A stretch of DNA of 64,000 nt from Mayamaea pseudoterrestris (lineage: Eukaryota > Bacillariophyta > Bacillariophyceae > Sellaphorales > Sellaphoraceae), in contig BROI01000022.1 in assembly GCA_027923505.1 (NCBI GenBank), positions 434,001 to 498,000 of the forward strand, given 5' to 3'. Made by a program: the position numbers and the translations under genes. Positions 41,320 to 51,299 of this stretch are shown piece by piece. Each line of letters begins with the position of its first letter. Within the stretch, counting starts at the first letter, position 1. Under the pieces are notes generated by a model. The model was not told where the DNA came from and did not search any database. It was given only the letters and a program-made list of their open reading frames with translations.

Positions 41320-42528
41320 ATGGCATCTACTGTAAAGTCTTCATCGGCTAGTACATCGTCGCCCACGTCCAATGACACTGCAACAACACCAAACAATCCA
41401 TACTTGATCGCCAGCTATGTTACCATTGCCTGCCTCTGGATCGTTTCGCAGTACATATTGATTCCCTACGTGGTCCACGTTCTATTGCTCACAACGGCCA
41501 TTCTATACGCGGCATGTCACGCGTCACTGGTGCTGCGCGAAAGTGCCACTACCAATAACGACGGCTCCAGCGAAAAGGAAACGATGAGATTGGAGGATGC
41601 CTACCAGTTTCCCCTCGTTGGCAGCGCGTCGCTGTTTGGCCTCTACTTGGCCTTCAAATTTTTAAACAAGGCCATGGTGAACAAGATTATTGGCGCCTAC
41701 TTTGGCGTCGCGGGCTGTCTCGCCATGACCATGACAATGTCGCCAGCAATCGCCAAGTTGACGCCACAGGCGATGCGAAAACACTATGGTGTCGATAAAA
41801 AGTTTGCACATCCGGTGCCCATGTTGCTGGAGAGTCCCATTCATTTCCAACTCGATTTTACTGGCAATGACGCTCTTGCCTTTATGATTTCCGTTGCTAT
41901 TTGCGTCACGTATTTTACCTCCAAACCATGGTACTTGAACAATTTAATGGGCATTTCCTTTTGCCTGCAAGGCGTTTCCAAGTTTTCCCTCGGCACGTAC
42001 AAGATTGGCGCCATTTTGTTGGTGGGACTATTCTTCTACGACATTTTCTGGGTCTTTGGCACGGAAGTCATGGTGTCCGTGGCCAAGTCGCTGGATGGTC
42101 CCATTAAAATCTTGTTTCCGCGCTCACTGACGCGCAACGCCGAAACCAACCTCTTGGACATGTCGCTGCTGGGGCTGGGCGACATTGTCATTCCCGGCTT
42201 CTTTCTGGCATTGATGCTGCGGTTCGACGCGCATCGCGCGGGTGTATCGGTGGTGCCGCCTGTAAATGTTCACGCTGACTTTGACAAGCCGTATTTCCAC
42301 GCGACGCTCGCGGCATACTTTTGCGGACTTGGCTTGACCATGTTTGTCATGCTCACGTTCAACGCGGCGCAACCGGCGCTACTGTACTTGGTGCCGGCGT
42401 GCTTATGTAGCAGCATGGGACTGGCGCTGTGGCGTGGCGAAGTGGCGGCGTTGCTGGAATATTCCGAGGAAGAAGAAGAGGAGCAAGTGGATGCTGCTGG
42501 CGAAAAAGAGTCCAAGAAGATTAACTAA
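41320..42528 (+). CDS. SPP: Signal peptide peptidase (intramembrane aspartyl protease)
   Basis: ATG 41320 gives 402 aa with about nine hydrophobic segments. The catalytic pair is visible: FFYDIFWVFGTEVM (YD, near residue 239) and LGLGDIVIPGFFLAL (GLGD, near 286), followed by QPALLYLVPAC (PAL, near 351). VPMLLESPIHF and KPWYLNNLMGISFCLQG are typical of SPP. The enzyme cuts leftover signal peptides and some membrane proteins in the ER membrane. The N-terminus is Ser/Thr-rich with no cleavable signal. The C-terminus is acidic (EYSEEEEEEQ) and ends in KKIN, a KKxx-like ER retrieval signal with Lys at -4 and -3. Confidence 0.93.
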   Translation: MASTVKSSSASTSSPTSNDTATTPNNPYLIASYVTIACLWIVSQYILIPYVVHVLLLTTAILYAACHASLVLRESATTNNDGSSEKETMRLEDAYQFPLVGSASLFGLYLAFKFLNKAMVNKIIGAYFGVAGCLAMTMTMSPAIAKLTPQAMRKHYGVDKKFAHPVPMLLESPIHFQLDFTGNDALAFMISVAICVTYFTSKPWYLNNLMGISFCLQGVSKFSLGTYKIGAILLVGLFFYDIFWVFGTEVMVSVAKSLDGPIKILFPRSLTRNAETNLLDMSLLGLGDIVIPGFFLALMLRFDAHRAGVSVVPPVNVHADFDKPYFHATLAAYFCGLGLTMFVMLTFNAAQPALLYLVPACLCSSMGLALWRGEVAALLEYSEEEEEEQVDAAGEKESKKIN

Positions 42529-42920
42529 AGGCATCGCGTTTAGAAATTGTAATTACTGCTATGGCAAGCTTTTCTGCTGCGAGAATAAATACTATGCAAA
42601 AATTTGTGTACCGTGTGCGAGGTGATGTTGCCCATGGCCGGTCTGAAAGCGATGTTAGTGATGAAGCCTCGCACGACACACTTCTAGATTAGCTTGTAAA
42701 GCATCAATCCATGTCTTACTGTTTTGTAGAGGTTCCGAAGGAGATGCAAACGTATGCTTTATACATTGCATTGCAACGATAGTTGATACCTGATACTGCA
42801 ATCGAGGTGAACATCGCGCCTCTCTCTTCCTTGAAAACAACTCTTTCTCACTTAATTTTATTTAATTTAGATTGATATGTATTGCCTTTCGTATATTACA
42901 ACCGCATACCATGCGCTAGC
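42529..42920. other. Intergenic region between convergent genes
   Basis: 392 bp, the 3' flanks of the peptidase gene and the DUF3128 gene. Nothing recognised. Confidence 0.5.
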
Positions 42921-43205
42921 CTACGACATGTCCCAACTCGGCGTGTCCTTCATTTCCCAAATCACTCCAGCCGTAGGCGAAACAGTCGTTCGTTTCATGT
43001 AATGCGTCCCTTGTATCATGCCATGTGCTTCCTCATGATTTTTGTTGAATTTGGCAGTCATGGCCGTTTTGACGTCGTCCCACTGCTTGGAGCAGTCGTC
43101 CAGCTTGCCGCACCGATAGAGTTGATCGCGCTGATAGGTGGCCGTCAAGCAACGACTCCATTCACTCCAGAATATGCCGAGCGGAACGACTTCCTTTGGT
43201 TGCAT
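42921..43205 (-). CDS. Small DUF3128-like (C22orf39/PANTS-type) protein
   Basis: This 94-aa protein matches the pattern of the DUF3128 family by eye: FWSEWSRCLTATYQRDQLYR, then CGKLDDCSKQWDDVKTAM, a helix rich in Lys and Glu, HYMKRT and a late VIWEMKDTPSWD. The human relative, C22orf39, has the same plan of W-x-x-C, hydrophobic-tyrosine stretch, C-x-x-W and a terminal W motif. Only three Cys are visible (residues about 19, 32 and 38), fewer than a twin CX9C protein needs. The role in unicellular algae is unknown. The start ATG is at 43205. Confidence 0.62.
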   Translation of the reverse strand: MQPKEVVPLGIFWSEWSRCLTATYQRDQLYRCGKLDDCSKQWDDVKTAMTAKFNKNHEEAHGMIQGTHYMKRTTVSPTAGVIWEMKDTPSWDMS

Positions 43206-43550
43206 TATGGTTTTAGTTTCTACGGTAGTGTAGCGGCTTATGTATCATATATATTACTTTGGCTTAGATAGGTTTCACACGAGTGCCATGGTGCATGGTG
43301 AGAGCGCAACGAGGAGTCGACGATTGATGATGGGCATCGTTCGTTCCATAAAAGTCGCACCGTTGCTTACAAAACGTCTTACCGGCACTCGATCTGGGGC
43401 AAACGGCGGAAGATCTGCTCGACGCCAAAGCAAGCATAGAGCTTTGGGAAGACTGCGGAGCATCAAGTCCCCTACTGTTTCTCTATCAAAATTCGGCGAA
43501 GGACAATTTAAAGCTGATGCACGTCCTCATCATGCCATATACTGCTTTGA
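43206..43550. other. Intergenic region, nothing certain
   Basis: 345 bp. TTACCGGCAC at about 43379-43388 resembles the recurrent promoter motif, about 175 bp from the ATG at 43205. Short frames here are not convincing. Confidence 0.45.
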
Positions 43551-44678
43551 CTAGTTCCTACACGGAAGAAACGTGTCCGTTTCTGCATCGTCATCCATGC
43601 TCGCATTGTTTGACACTTGCGTCAGCTCCATTGCCTCGCCAGAGCTAACTGCTGCAGCCATTTCATGCGCAGCAGCCTCGCTAAACGCTCCTTCATCCGC
43701 CGCCGCCGTGTGCTGCACCAGCGCATCGTCAATTGGCACAATGTCTCTTTCAGCACTTGCCTCTACTGTTGCATCCGCTTGCACCGACTCGCCAGCAGCA
43801 GCATTCGTCGTCACGGAAACTCCTGCTGCACTCACTTTTGTATTTGACCTCTTCCGTGGCGCCGTGGCACTCGTCGTCTTTCGCGCTTTGGCAATGCATG
43901 TGGCTGGCGGACTTCCCTTGAGCAGCAACAGGTTGCGTCCATTCGTGAGTTTCGGAGCGGCATGTTCGCGGGCCACCCACTTGTAGCAACTGCATGACTC
44001 GTAGAATACTTGCTCCAAACGCAGAATTTGAGGTAATATGTCCACAAGTTTCCAGTTTCCAACCTTGATATATGCTCGCTTCTCCATGTCAACGGTATTT
44101 GAAACAGCTTGCATGAGCGGAAGAGTCGGAAAGTAGTCAGAGTCACCACCTGGTTGATAGGACTGACTCATGAAATACAGTGCCGTCATGACCATTTCCT
44201 TGGCGTCGCAGTAGGCTGGCACCTTGCCTGGTTCCACCGCGAGGCAGCCGGCCTTGATGAAAAATTTCGTCGTGACGGATCCCTGCTCGTTTTCCAAAAT
44301 TCGCAGCAGACTGGCCAGAAAACTCAAGTCGCCCTCCTGCGCCAGCTGCAAGATGCGCTCGTCGCTCATGTTGGTGTCGATTGGCTTGCGCATCTTGTTG
44401 CGTCTTGGTAAAAGGTCTGGCGTGTCTGCAGTAGCATTCATGCTATCGGAGAGATCAATCTTGTGATTGTGGAGTAAATCTTGCAATATGATTTTTACAG
44501 GATGCGATAAAGAACATAGTTCCGACTGTAAGTATGCAAACCCCGTTCCTCTCTGGCGCTTGTGGCTGTTGACTGTGTCAACAACGTCCGCAATGGACAC
44601 GTGGGCATCAACTCGTTCCCTCGGTGGAAAGAAGGACGCGGGAGGTACCACCAAGTATGTGGATGGATAATGTGCCAT
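43551..44678 (-). CDS. Unrecognised protein, helical front and Ala/Thr-rich acidic tail
   Basis: ATG 44678 gives 375 aa (MAHYPSTYLVVPPASFFPP). Residues about 100-235 look folded and helical: ERILQLAQEGDLSFLASLLRIL, AKEMVMTALYFMSQSYQPGG and KVGNWKLVDILPQILRLEQVFYESC. Residues from about 270 are Ala/Thr/Ser-rich with a Lys/Arg cluster (APRKRSNTK), then acidic and likely disordered. I recognise no family. NDUFAF-like or chromatin roles cannot be claimed. It shares a short divergent promoter with the gene starting at 44887. Confidence 0.62.
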   Translation of the reverse strand: MAHYPSTYLVVPPASFFPPRERVDAHVSIADVVDTVNSHKRQRGTGFAYLQSELCSLSHPVKIILQDLLHNHKIDLSDSMNATADTPDLLPRRNKMRKPIDTNMSDERILQLAQEGDLSFLASLLRILENEQGSVTTKFFIKAGCLAVEPGKVPAYCDAKEMVMTALYFMSQSYQPGGDSDYFPTLPLMQAVSNTVDMEKRAYIKVGNWKLVDILPQILRLEQVFYESCSCYKWVAREHAAPKLTNGRNLLLLKGSPPATCIAKARKTTSATAPRKRSNTKVSAAGVSVTTNAAAGESVQADATVEASAERDIVPIDDALVQHTAAADEGAFSEAAAHEMAAAVSSGEAMELTQVSNNASMDDDAETDTFLPCRN

Positions 44679-44774
44679 TGGTTGCTTTGATACTATCAAT
44701 TGATAAAACCACAACGTTTAATGATCGAGCGGTAGGCATGTATTGGTAGAATGGAAGGCCAAGCCTGCCATGGT

Positions 44775-44807
44775 GGCGCGCCATTGAAAGGTCGAATATC
44801 GTACCGG
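44775..44807. promoter_or_regulatory. GGCGCGCC palindrome and GTACCGG in a divergent promoter
   Basis: GGCGCGCC at 44775-44782 and GTACCGG at 44801-44807 lie between the starts at 44678 (minus) and 44887 (plus). Both are palindromic-core motifs that recur in other promoters here. Function inferred from position. Confidence 0.45.
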
Positions 44808-44886
44808 TATAAACATGTCTTAGCGGTAGTCGCCTGATCGCTGCAAATCGCAAGCAGTCAATGCATCAAAATGAACCAGAACAAAC

Positions 44887-46002
44887 ATGCGGACAACGAA
44901 ATGTAGGATCGTTTTGGTTGCCAATTGTATCTCCGTCGGATTTCTTCATGCTACTGCTGCCTTTACCATTGGGAAGACCGAAACATTTCGCGGCAATCAG
45001 CATGCCATCACTCGACACGACGCTGCACTTGTTCGACAAACACGTTGGCTAGGAAAGCGATTCGAAACGTCCAGACAGCATGATTATCATTTAAACATTC
45101 CGTCAACTATCATTCCAACAGCGGATTCTTCAGCAGCAGCAGACTCGATGACTACCAGTCCCGAGTATTGGCTCGACTTGCGAGGCGTTTCCATCTCTCC
45201 CAACGAAGCCATTCGATTTCTCAACACCTTGGTGGAAACAACAATAGACGAGAATGACGAAGAAGATGACACGAGTAACAGCGAAGCTGACTCAATGACT
45301 AGTAATATTCATTCGACCTTTGTCAACCGCATACTCATAGACGAGTCGGCGTTTACGAATCGTGTCAAGACTTCGGCGCTCAACATTTCCGGCGTCATTT
45401 CGCTTCTACTGTTCCACACTGCTCCCGACGGCGTTTCGACCGTGACTAGCATGGATCGCGAACACCAAATCAGTTTTGGGCCGTTTGCGCGCGTCTTGGA
45501 TGCGCAGCCCGATCGAAACTTGGACGTAATACTCGCCATGGATACTGTTCTGGGGCAGAGCAAGTGGATTTTGATTGAAACCAAGCGAGGCTACTTGCAA
45601 GAGTCGGTCGAGTGGATGTCCAAGCAAGTGGCAAGCTTGTACGACTTGCTATCAAGCTCGTACGGGAGTGTTGGAAATGATGACGAAAATGATTTTGGTA
45701 GTGGAGGGTTGATCGTTCCGACGTCGTCAATGTCGACTGACATGGTCAATGATGCGACAATATCAGCTGGCGGCGGAGGCATTGCCGTGACGGTTCCCAC
45801 GGCAGCCGCGTTATTGGATATTGATTTCACCTTGATGCAACTGGCACTGGCGCGGCAGATGAAGGCATCGTCAAGCAAGAGCGACATCATGTTGCCAGCA
45901 ACTCTTCAAAACCAGCGGCGAGCGAACCTACGGACCGCTTTGGTTGTTCCGTTTGATGTTGATATATGGCGGCTACTACTAGACTCGAGGCAAGCATCAT
46001 AG
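44887..46002 (+). CDS. Plastid-targeted protein of unknown function
   Basis: This 371-aa protein starts with a signal peptide MRTTKCRIVLVANCISVGFL and a TAAF leader motif, then a basic, hydroxylated transit-like stretch (RHDAALVRQTRWLGKRFETS). The body has LDLRGVSISPNEAIRFLNTL, VNRILIDESAFTNRV, DVILAMDTVLGQSKWILIET and a C-terminal FDVDIWRLLLDS. Loops are Asp/Ser-rich (ENDEEDDTSNSEADS). I recognise no enzyme motif or membrane segment beyond the leader. Import into the plastid is inferred from the leader. Confidence 0.68.
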   Translation: MRTTKCRIVLVANCISVGFLHATAAFTIGKTETFRGNQHAITRHDAALVRQTRWLGKRFETSRQHDYHLNIPSTIIPTADSSAAADSMTTSPEYWLDLRGVSISPNEAIRFLNTLVETTIDENDEEDDTSNSEADSMTSNIHSTFVNRILIDESAFTNRVKTSALNISGVISLLLFHTAPDGVSTVTSMDREHQISFGPFARVLDAQPDRNLDVILAMDTVLGQSKWILIETKRGYLQESVEWMSKQVASLYDLLSSSYGSVGNDDENDFGSGGLIVPTSSMSTDMVNDATISAGGGGIAVTVPTAAALLDIDFTLMQLALARQMKASSSKSDIMLPATLQNQRRANLRTALVVPFDVDIWRLLLDSRQAS

Positions 46003-46362
46003 ACCTTTTCAATACATTGATTCGCTAATTGTCATCGGACCTGGTGCAGCGTCGTTAATCGAGCTTCGTTGGTCGATATGCTTTGCTAGAAACGACGATA
46101 CGCATCGTAGCTTTATAGGATGTTTCCCTAGCGCTGCATTCGTTACCCAAGATTTTGTTCTGATGAATGAGGGCAAGGCGATGGCATGGGCGCGCGACGA
46201 GGCGTTCGATCCATGGAATAGTTTGTGTCGCATCGGTATTAATGTAACCAGTGCGACGACGAAAAAAGATTGTAAACCGCACATTCCATGAAAACAGACA
46301 TGCTAGTTTGATTGCAAAAGACCTTGTTAAAACTTTTGTAACAATCTACAAGTAAAAACCAA
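46003..46362. other. Intergenic region, nothing recognised
   Basis: 360 bp between two plus-strand genes. Weak minus frames only; holds the glycosyltransferase promoter. Confidence 0.5.
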
Positions 46363-47886
46363 ATGACTCGTGTCAAGTTTTTAAAACGACGACGCAGTCA
46401 ATCAACGTACCGATGGTTTTTCGCTGCATTGTTTCTCGTAGCGTTGATCGTCGGCTGTGCTGTTTACACGCAACTCGGTATAAATGTAGATGCTCCCTTA
46501 CTGTTTAATGTGAACATGTTTCCATATTCTCCTTTTACGAAACACGAAACTCCTCCAATTGTGATTGCCTATGCTATTAGCTTGATCCAGTGCGGCGACC
46601 ATCAAAGTAACGCAGCTGGAATGACGGACGCTGCCGCTGTCTTGGCGCATTCCATTCACCAGCATTCAAGTAGAAACAAGCACAATACGAAAAATAGTCA
46701 ACTGACAGCAAGCGGTGGAAGGTATGACTACAAGCTCTACGCGATTGTCCACGAGCAAGCAGTGGAGTGCAGTCAATTGCTCGAAAACATTGGCTATCAG
46801 CGTATCATTGTACCTGCACCCTTTCAACTGGATGACATTAACGACCTTGTGCTGCGGAGAACCATGCGCAATGCTTGGTGCTGTGGACACAATGAGTTTG
46901 TCAAGCTGCATGCCTACAATATAACGGATCATCCATTGGTGGTGCATTTGGATGTGGACTTTTTGATGACGAAGCCAATGGATGATTTATTTGATCTCAT
47001 GCTCCACAACGTAAGACATGATTACGCAAACGATACAATCCTTGAAAACATGCGTCGAAACGTTCCGCGCGAAACAAATTCATGGGTCAATCCGCCCAAT
47101 CACTGGCCCGAAAATATTCAAGCCGCATTTACGCGCGATTGGCCACAGATGCGACCTGGCCGAAGGCCTGGCTTCCAGGCGGGTTTCATTGTGCTGAAAC
47201 CGAACGAAACCATGTTTCACGACATCGTTCATACTATCTTGAACACGCCATATGTGGAGGATTTTTCGAGACAAAATGGATGGGGTGCCGCTGGATATGG
47301 CATGTACGTTGGAGCGGCGGCCATGCAGGGACTATTGGCGTACTACTATGACACGTTTCATAATGACAGCTGGATTGAATTGAATCAATGTCAATTCAAC
47401 CACATGGGCATGGACTTGAGATGGAGGGATCTGCCGAACGCACCCGCTAGTACTGGCCATCCGCAGTATGGTACGTGTCGAAACGGCATGAAAGAGTGCG
47501 AGGATTGCCAACACACACCAGTCGAACATATTTATAGCATCCACTACACGCAGTGCCGCAAGCCGTGGAACTGCATTGGACAAGGCACAGGCGAGTTTCC
47601 GACGGACCCGATGGCCATTCCGGAGAATAATGTCATTTTGACGCACTGCATGGAGCTTCAGCGCGTGTGGCATGACTACCGAAGTGATTTGGAGCAGCAA
47701 CTGCTAACGTTGCAAAGCAACGACGGTAATGTTCATGCGGCAAACGCCATTTCCAAAGGCCAGAGTGGCAATTACATGCGTGATGTTTTTCAAGGACATT
47801 GCACCAGCAACGGAGGCCAAGGTTACATGCCGATTGGAGGTCACGATAGCGTGATTATGAGACGAATACCGGAGCTGTATCGTTGA
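46363..47886 (+). CDS. Type II membrane glycosyltransferase, GT8-like
   Basis: The 507-aa protein has a short basic tail (KFLKRRRSQSTYR) and a membrane anchor (WFFAALFLVALIVGCAVY), then a luminal domain: the Golgi type II topology. YDYKLYAIVHEQA and ECSQLLENIGYQRIIVPAPF resemble the nucleotide-sugar half, and VVHLDVDFLMTKPMDDLFDL near residue 193 carries the DxD metal motif of GT8/glycogenin-like enzymes. RPGFQAGFIVLKPNETMF and a late YGMYVGAAAMQGLLAYYY fit the acceptor part. Cys-rich stretches and NDT/NET sites suggest disulfides and N-glycans. Donor and acceptor sugars cannot be told from the sequence. Confidence 0.78.
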   Translation: MTRVKFLKRRRSQSTYRWFFAALFLVALIVGCAVYTQLGINVDAPLLFNVNMFPYSPFTKHETPPIVIAYAISLIQCGDHQSNAAGMTDAAAVLAHSIHQHSSRNKHNTKNSQLTASGGRYDYKLYAIVHEQAVECSQLLENIGYQRIIVPAPFQLDDINDLVLRRTMRNAWCCGHNEFVKLHAYNITDHPLVVHLDVDFLMTKPMDDLFDLMLHNVRHDYANDTILENMRRNVPRETNSWVNPPNHWPENIQAAFTRDWPQMRPGRRPGFQAGFIVLKPNETMFHDIVHTILNTPYVEDFSRQNGWGAAGYGMYVGAAAMQGLLAYYYDTFHNDSWIELNQCQFNHMGMDLRWRDLPNAPASTGHPQYGTCRNGMKECEDCQHTPVEHIYSIHYTQCRKPWNCIGQGTGEFPTDPMAIPENNVILTHCMELQRVWHDYRSDLEQQLLTLQSNDGNVHAANAISKGQSGNYMRDVFQGHCTSNGGQGYMPIGGHDSVIMRRIPELYR

Positions 47887-47951
47887 ATTGGTCCGGTGTT
47901 AAAAGAACAAATTGAAGACAGGTGAGCTACTAGTAAGTACAATACGCGGTT

Positions 47952-48251
47952 TTACGGGACAAGGCAAGTCCGAATGGAGCTCGGCGAATTTACACCGCCA
48001 GCTTCGAATCGTCTCCGCCATGCGAGGGAGACATGCAGAGCATTTTCATTGTGCCTGCCAATGCCGATACAAAAGTCTGCTATCGTTTTAGAGACGACTC
48101 CGTAAAAGGTTTCCTGCCACCGAGATTTGTGGTGTGAGAAGTAACCGAGTCGAACAATTTTGTCGTGCTTTGCCTCATGCACTTCTCGCTTCACATTTTG
48201 CAGAAGCTCATTGATTGATCGGTTGCCGCAAAAGCGGGCCTTGGCATCCAT
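47952..48251 (-). CDS. Small hypothetical protein
   Basis: A 99-codon frame from a true ATG (MDAKARFCGNRSINELLQNV) is basic and includes KREVHEAKHDKIVRLGYFSH and WRRRFEAGG. No domain recognised. It lies alone in a 640-bp gap between convergent genes and may be a chance frame. Confidence 0.3.
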   Translation of the reverse strand: MDAKARFCGNRSINELLQNVKREVHEAKHDKIVRLGYFSHHKSRWQETFYGVVSKTIADFCIGIGRHNENALHVSLAWRRRFEAGGVNSPSSIRTCLVP

Positions 48252-48526
48252 CGTTATATCATTTCGTTATTGAAGAACAAAAAACCTTCCGCCGGTGTTC
48301 CCACAAATATATGGCGCAACCTTGTTCCATAACTGCTCGTGTGTCGACCGACGATGCATCTATCAGTATCGTATCATGATACTAAATCAGAAACAAGTTG
48401 ATTAAATAGAATAGAGCAAATGGATGTAATAAATACTGTCAATATCATAATTTATAGTAGCGTGATATACTTCTTTATAACGAAGACAAGCATTGCGAAA
48501 CGAGCTTGATCGACACAGCATGAGCT

Positions 48527-50029
48527 TCATATCGGAATATTCTCTTCGTCGTCTTCTTGATCAACAATATCAGCTTCCAAGTCATGAGACATGTTTAAAA
48601 AATGTAGGGCCGCTTGAAGCGTGACCAAGCTGTAGCCTTCTCGCCCACGCAACAATTGCTCGTCCCTCGCAAACTCTTCCAAAAAGACCACTTCAGCATT
48701 CAGATTAACCACCCGGGCGACAATCACGTGCTGACAAACCATTTTTAGCAGCGAGTCGGCTCCAACGCTGCGCCCTCGTGAGTTGCTCGACAAAAAGTGT
48801 TCTGACAGTCGCTCCAAAAAGGCAACGCAGTAGCGGAGCTTGTCAACCGGCGAATGGGCTTCGGGCAACAGTCGAAGGGCATTCAACGCGTCGATTGTAA
48901 TCGACGATGCCATTTTGGCCGACATTTTATCATTGTCGGCAGTAAAAACAGCAAACTTTTGACTCAGCGCACGGTCCATTTCCGCCGTCTCGCCCTTGAT
49001 TTCATCCATTACCATGTCATAGATGTTACCAAATACTAGACTTTCGACAGCACTAGCTGTCAATTCCGTCACGCCTGCTGTTGCCCCAAAGTTTGGTCGG
49101 ACTTCCAGCAAGGTGGCCGTAACATACTTGATCAGCGCATGCGCATCGTCCCGCCTCGCTCGAGGAGAAGTGGCCAAGATGGATGGATTCGTCTCCAAGT
49201 AGTGGTTGCGATCGACGCAGCGCTTGGTAAAGACGGCAATTAACTCGCGGTATACGTATCCAGGCAAACTCGTCTTGTCGCTGAGTGCTCGACCAACGAG
49301 CAACAGCACCTTGTCGTTAGTTGGTATTTCGCCTTCATCCGTCTTGATGATATCAGCGTCTCGTCGATAGCGATCGTGCGTCGTGGCATCCACTAGAAAC
49401 GGAATGGACAATTGACTCAACTGGTTTGGCGCATTTTTGCGTATATCCGCATAAATCTGATTCCACACTGGATCCATTTGCACATTGGGTCGCACCAGCA
49501 ACACCTTGCGCGACGTGCCGGTCTCACCCATGGTCAAGATTCGCCGATCCGCACTCTCCTGAATGGAGTCCTGAATCTGCTGCGCCGTAAATCCTGCACC
49601 CGCCACACTCGCCACGACAACGCCCATGCCGACGCTGCCTTCCAGTATGACGCCCAGCGCCGTGCCACCGCCCAGCCGCCAGCCCGCAAAGGCACCCACT
49701 GGACCAGCCAAGACGAAACCGGCAACGCCGCCGGCGAACGCGGCGCCCACCACTTGTGGTGTAAAGACACTCGTCTTGACCTTGTCGAACAAGTTGCGGT
49801 TGTCGGGTGTAGCGTCGAGTGACACAACGTCGTTTTGCTGATCATGTACTACTTGTCGCTGACTTGGTTGCGTTGCATCGAATGGAGAATTTCGACCATC
49901 TGCATCAACAGTCTCCTGTAGCTGCGCCTGCGCTGCAATGCTTCGATGCCCGGGGTATCCACTCCATTGTCTCGTCTGCGGTGTTGTCGTCGTGTTGTTG
50001 GTATTGGTTGAGTCTGAAGTGCTAGTGTT

Positions 50030-50107
<78 letters not shown>

Positions 50108-51109
50108 ACTCGCTTCCGCATCAGTCGCTGTCGTCGTCGCCGACTGCGCAAAGAACGCCGTGATATTCTCCTGCAACGCCTTGGAGACACTGGCAAACGG
50201 ATGGTTGGCGTAGTGGAGGGGGACGGAACTGTTTTCTGGCGCTTGCTGATTGTCAATGTCGTTGCTGCTGTCGTCATTGTTGTCGTCTGGCGCTTGTTGG
50301 TTTTCATTGCTGTTGTTGATATTGTTATTATTCTTGCTGTCGTTATTCAGTGGATCATCCGGCATGGACGACGAAGACGACGAGCCACTCTTGGCAAGCG
50401 ACATGGACGGCAGAGCAGAAGGAGCTTGCGGCACGTCGTCACACGCCGTCGGATCCGTGCATGCGTCAAAACTGTCGGTAGTTTCGACTGGATCCACGAA
50501 TAGCATGCTGTCGTCCATTGCTGCGTCGTCGCTCGGTAATTCCACGCACTCTCCATCGTCGTCATCGTCGTCGTCGTCGTCGTCGTCTATAATGACTTGC
50601 CGACTGCCGTCGCTTCCATTTATACTACCTTTTGTATTATGCATTGCCACTTTTGCCGCATTGATTGGACAGGGCGTCATGCTCCATGCTGCTACACTGT
50701 GATTCGACGACAATGCGCAGGACCGATGCGCCAAGGCGCCGCACGCCAAGCACTTGACGACTTGGCTGCTGCTACTATTGCTACTATTGCTACCGTCGCT
50801 ACCACTACCAAACACACTGTGGAGTCGCACGTTGCAAACGATGCATTTTTGCAAGGAAAATAGCAAAAAGTGGACGGTTTGAAAGGAGTGGTAGTGATTC
50901 GGATGTAGACAAACTTGCGAGTGTTCCATGTGGAAAATGGTTCGCTCGAGGATTGACAGTGGCGTCGTGGTGTTTGAGGATGGAGCATCAACTATGGCAC
51001 TCTCCATGACATAATCTTGTTCATTGTTACTGCAAGATAATGGGTCGTTCATGTTGATGTTGTTAATCGTGATGGACAAACGTTCGAGTGATGCGGCAGC
51101 GTCCTCCAT
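48527..51109 (-). CDS. VPS9-domain protein with C1-like zinc finger and poly-Ala tract
   Basis: ATG 51109 gives about 860 aa; an earlier ATG (51217 or 51331) is possible but would run into the divergent protease promoter. Residues about 85-115 have CIVCNVRLHS...VKCLACGALAHRSCA, like a C1 or RING-type zinc module. An acidic poly-Asp run (near 180) and Asn/Asp/Gln-rich stretches follow, then 24 Ala (334-358). Residues about 470-530 are Gly-rich and hydrophobic (GAAFAGGVAGFVLAGPVGAFAG). The C-terminal 110 residues resemble VPS9 (ADSLLKMVCQHVIVARVVNL, YSLVTLQAALHFL), the exchange factor for Rab5-type GTPases. A role in endosome trafficking is inferred. Confidence 0.68.
50035..50106. repeat. Pure (CTG)24 trinucleotide tract coding for poly-Ala
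   Basis: Twenty-four uninterrupted CTG units on the plus strand read as GCA codons (Ala) of the VPS9-domain gene on the minus strand. The lack of synonymous change points to recent replication slippage. Confidence 0.95.
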
Positions 51110-51135
51110 GGTTGTTCTTCGGAACATGACGAGTG

Positions 51136-51193
51136 CCGGTACGATCATTCGGAACCAGTGCGACGAATCATGCCGCCGCGCCATTGGCGCGCC
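51136..51193. promoter_or_regulatory. CCGGTAC and GGCGCGCC in a divergent promoter
   Basis: CCGGTAC at 51136-51142 and GGCGCGCC at 51186-51193 lie between the VPS9-domain ATG at 51109 and the protease ATG at 51300. This pairing repeats the one at 44775-44807 and is one reason I prefer ATG 51109. Confidence 0.45.
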
Positions 51194-51299
51194 ATGCGCA
51201 AAACGAATGAGCGACATGCCATCCAGCAAATTGATCCCGGCTTTTGTTGCTTCTGTACTTTTGCAACAATGACTAGATAAAGCAGCTGCTACCAATAAT

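Noticed and set aside
49849-50307. Minus-strand frame with a long Gln run, and plus-strand poly-Ala/Leu frames
   Set aside because: They are other readings of the CTG tract inside the VPS9-domain gene.
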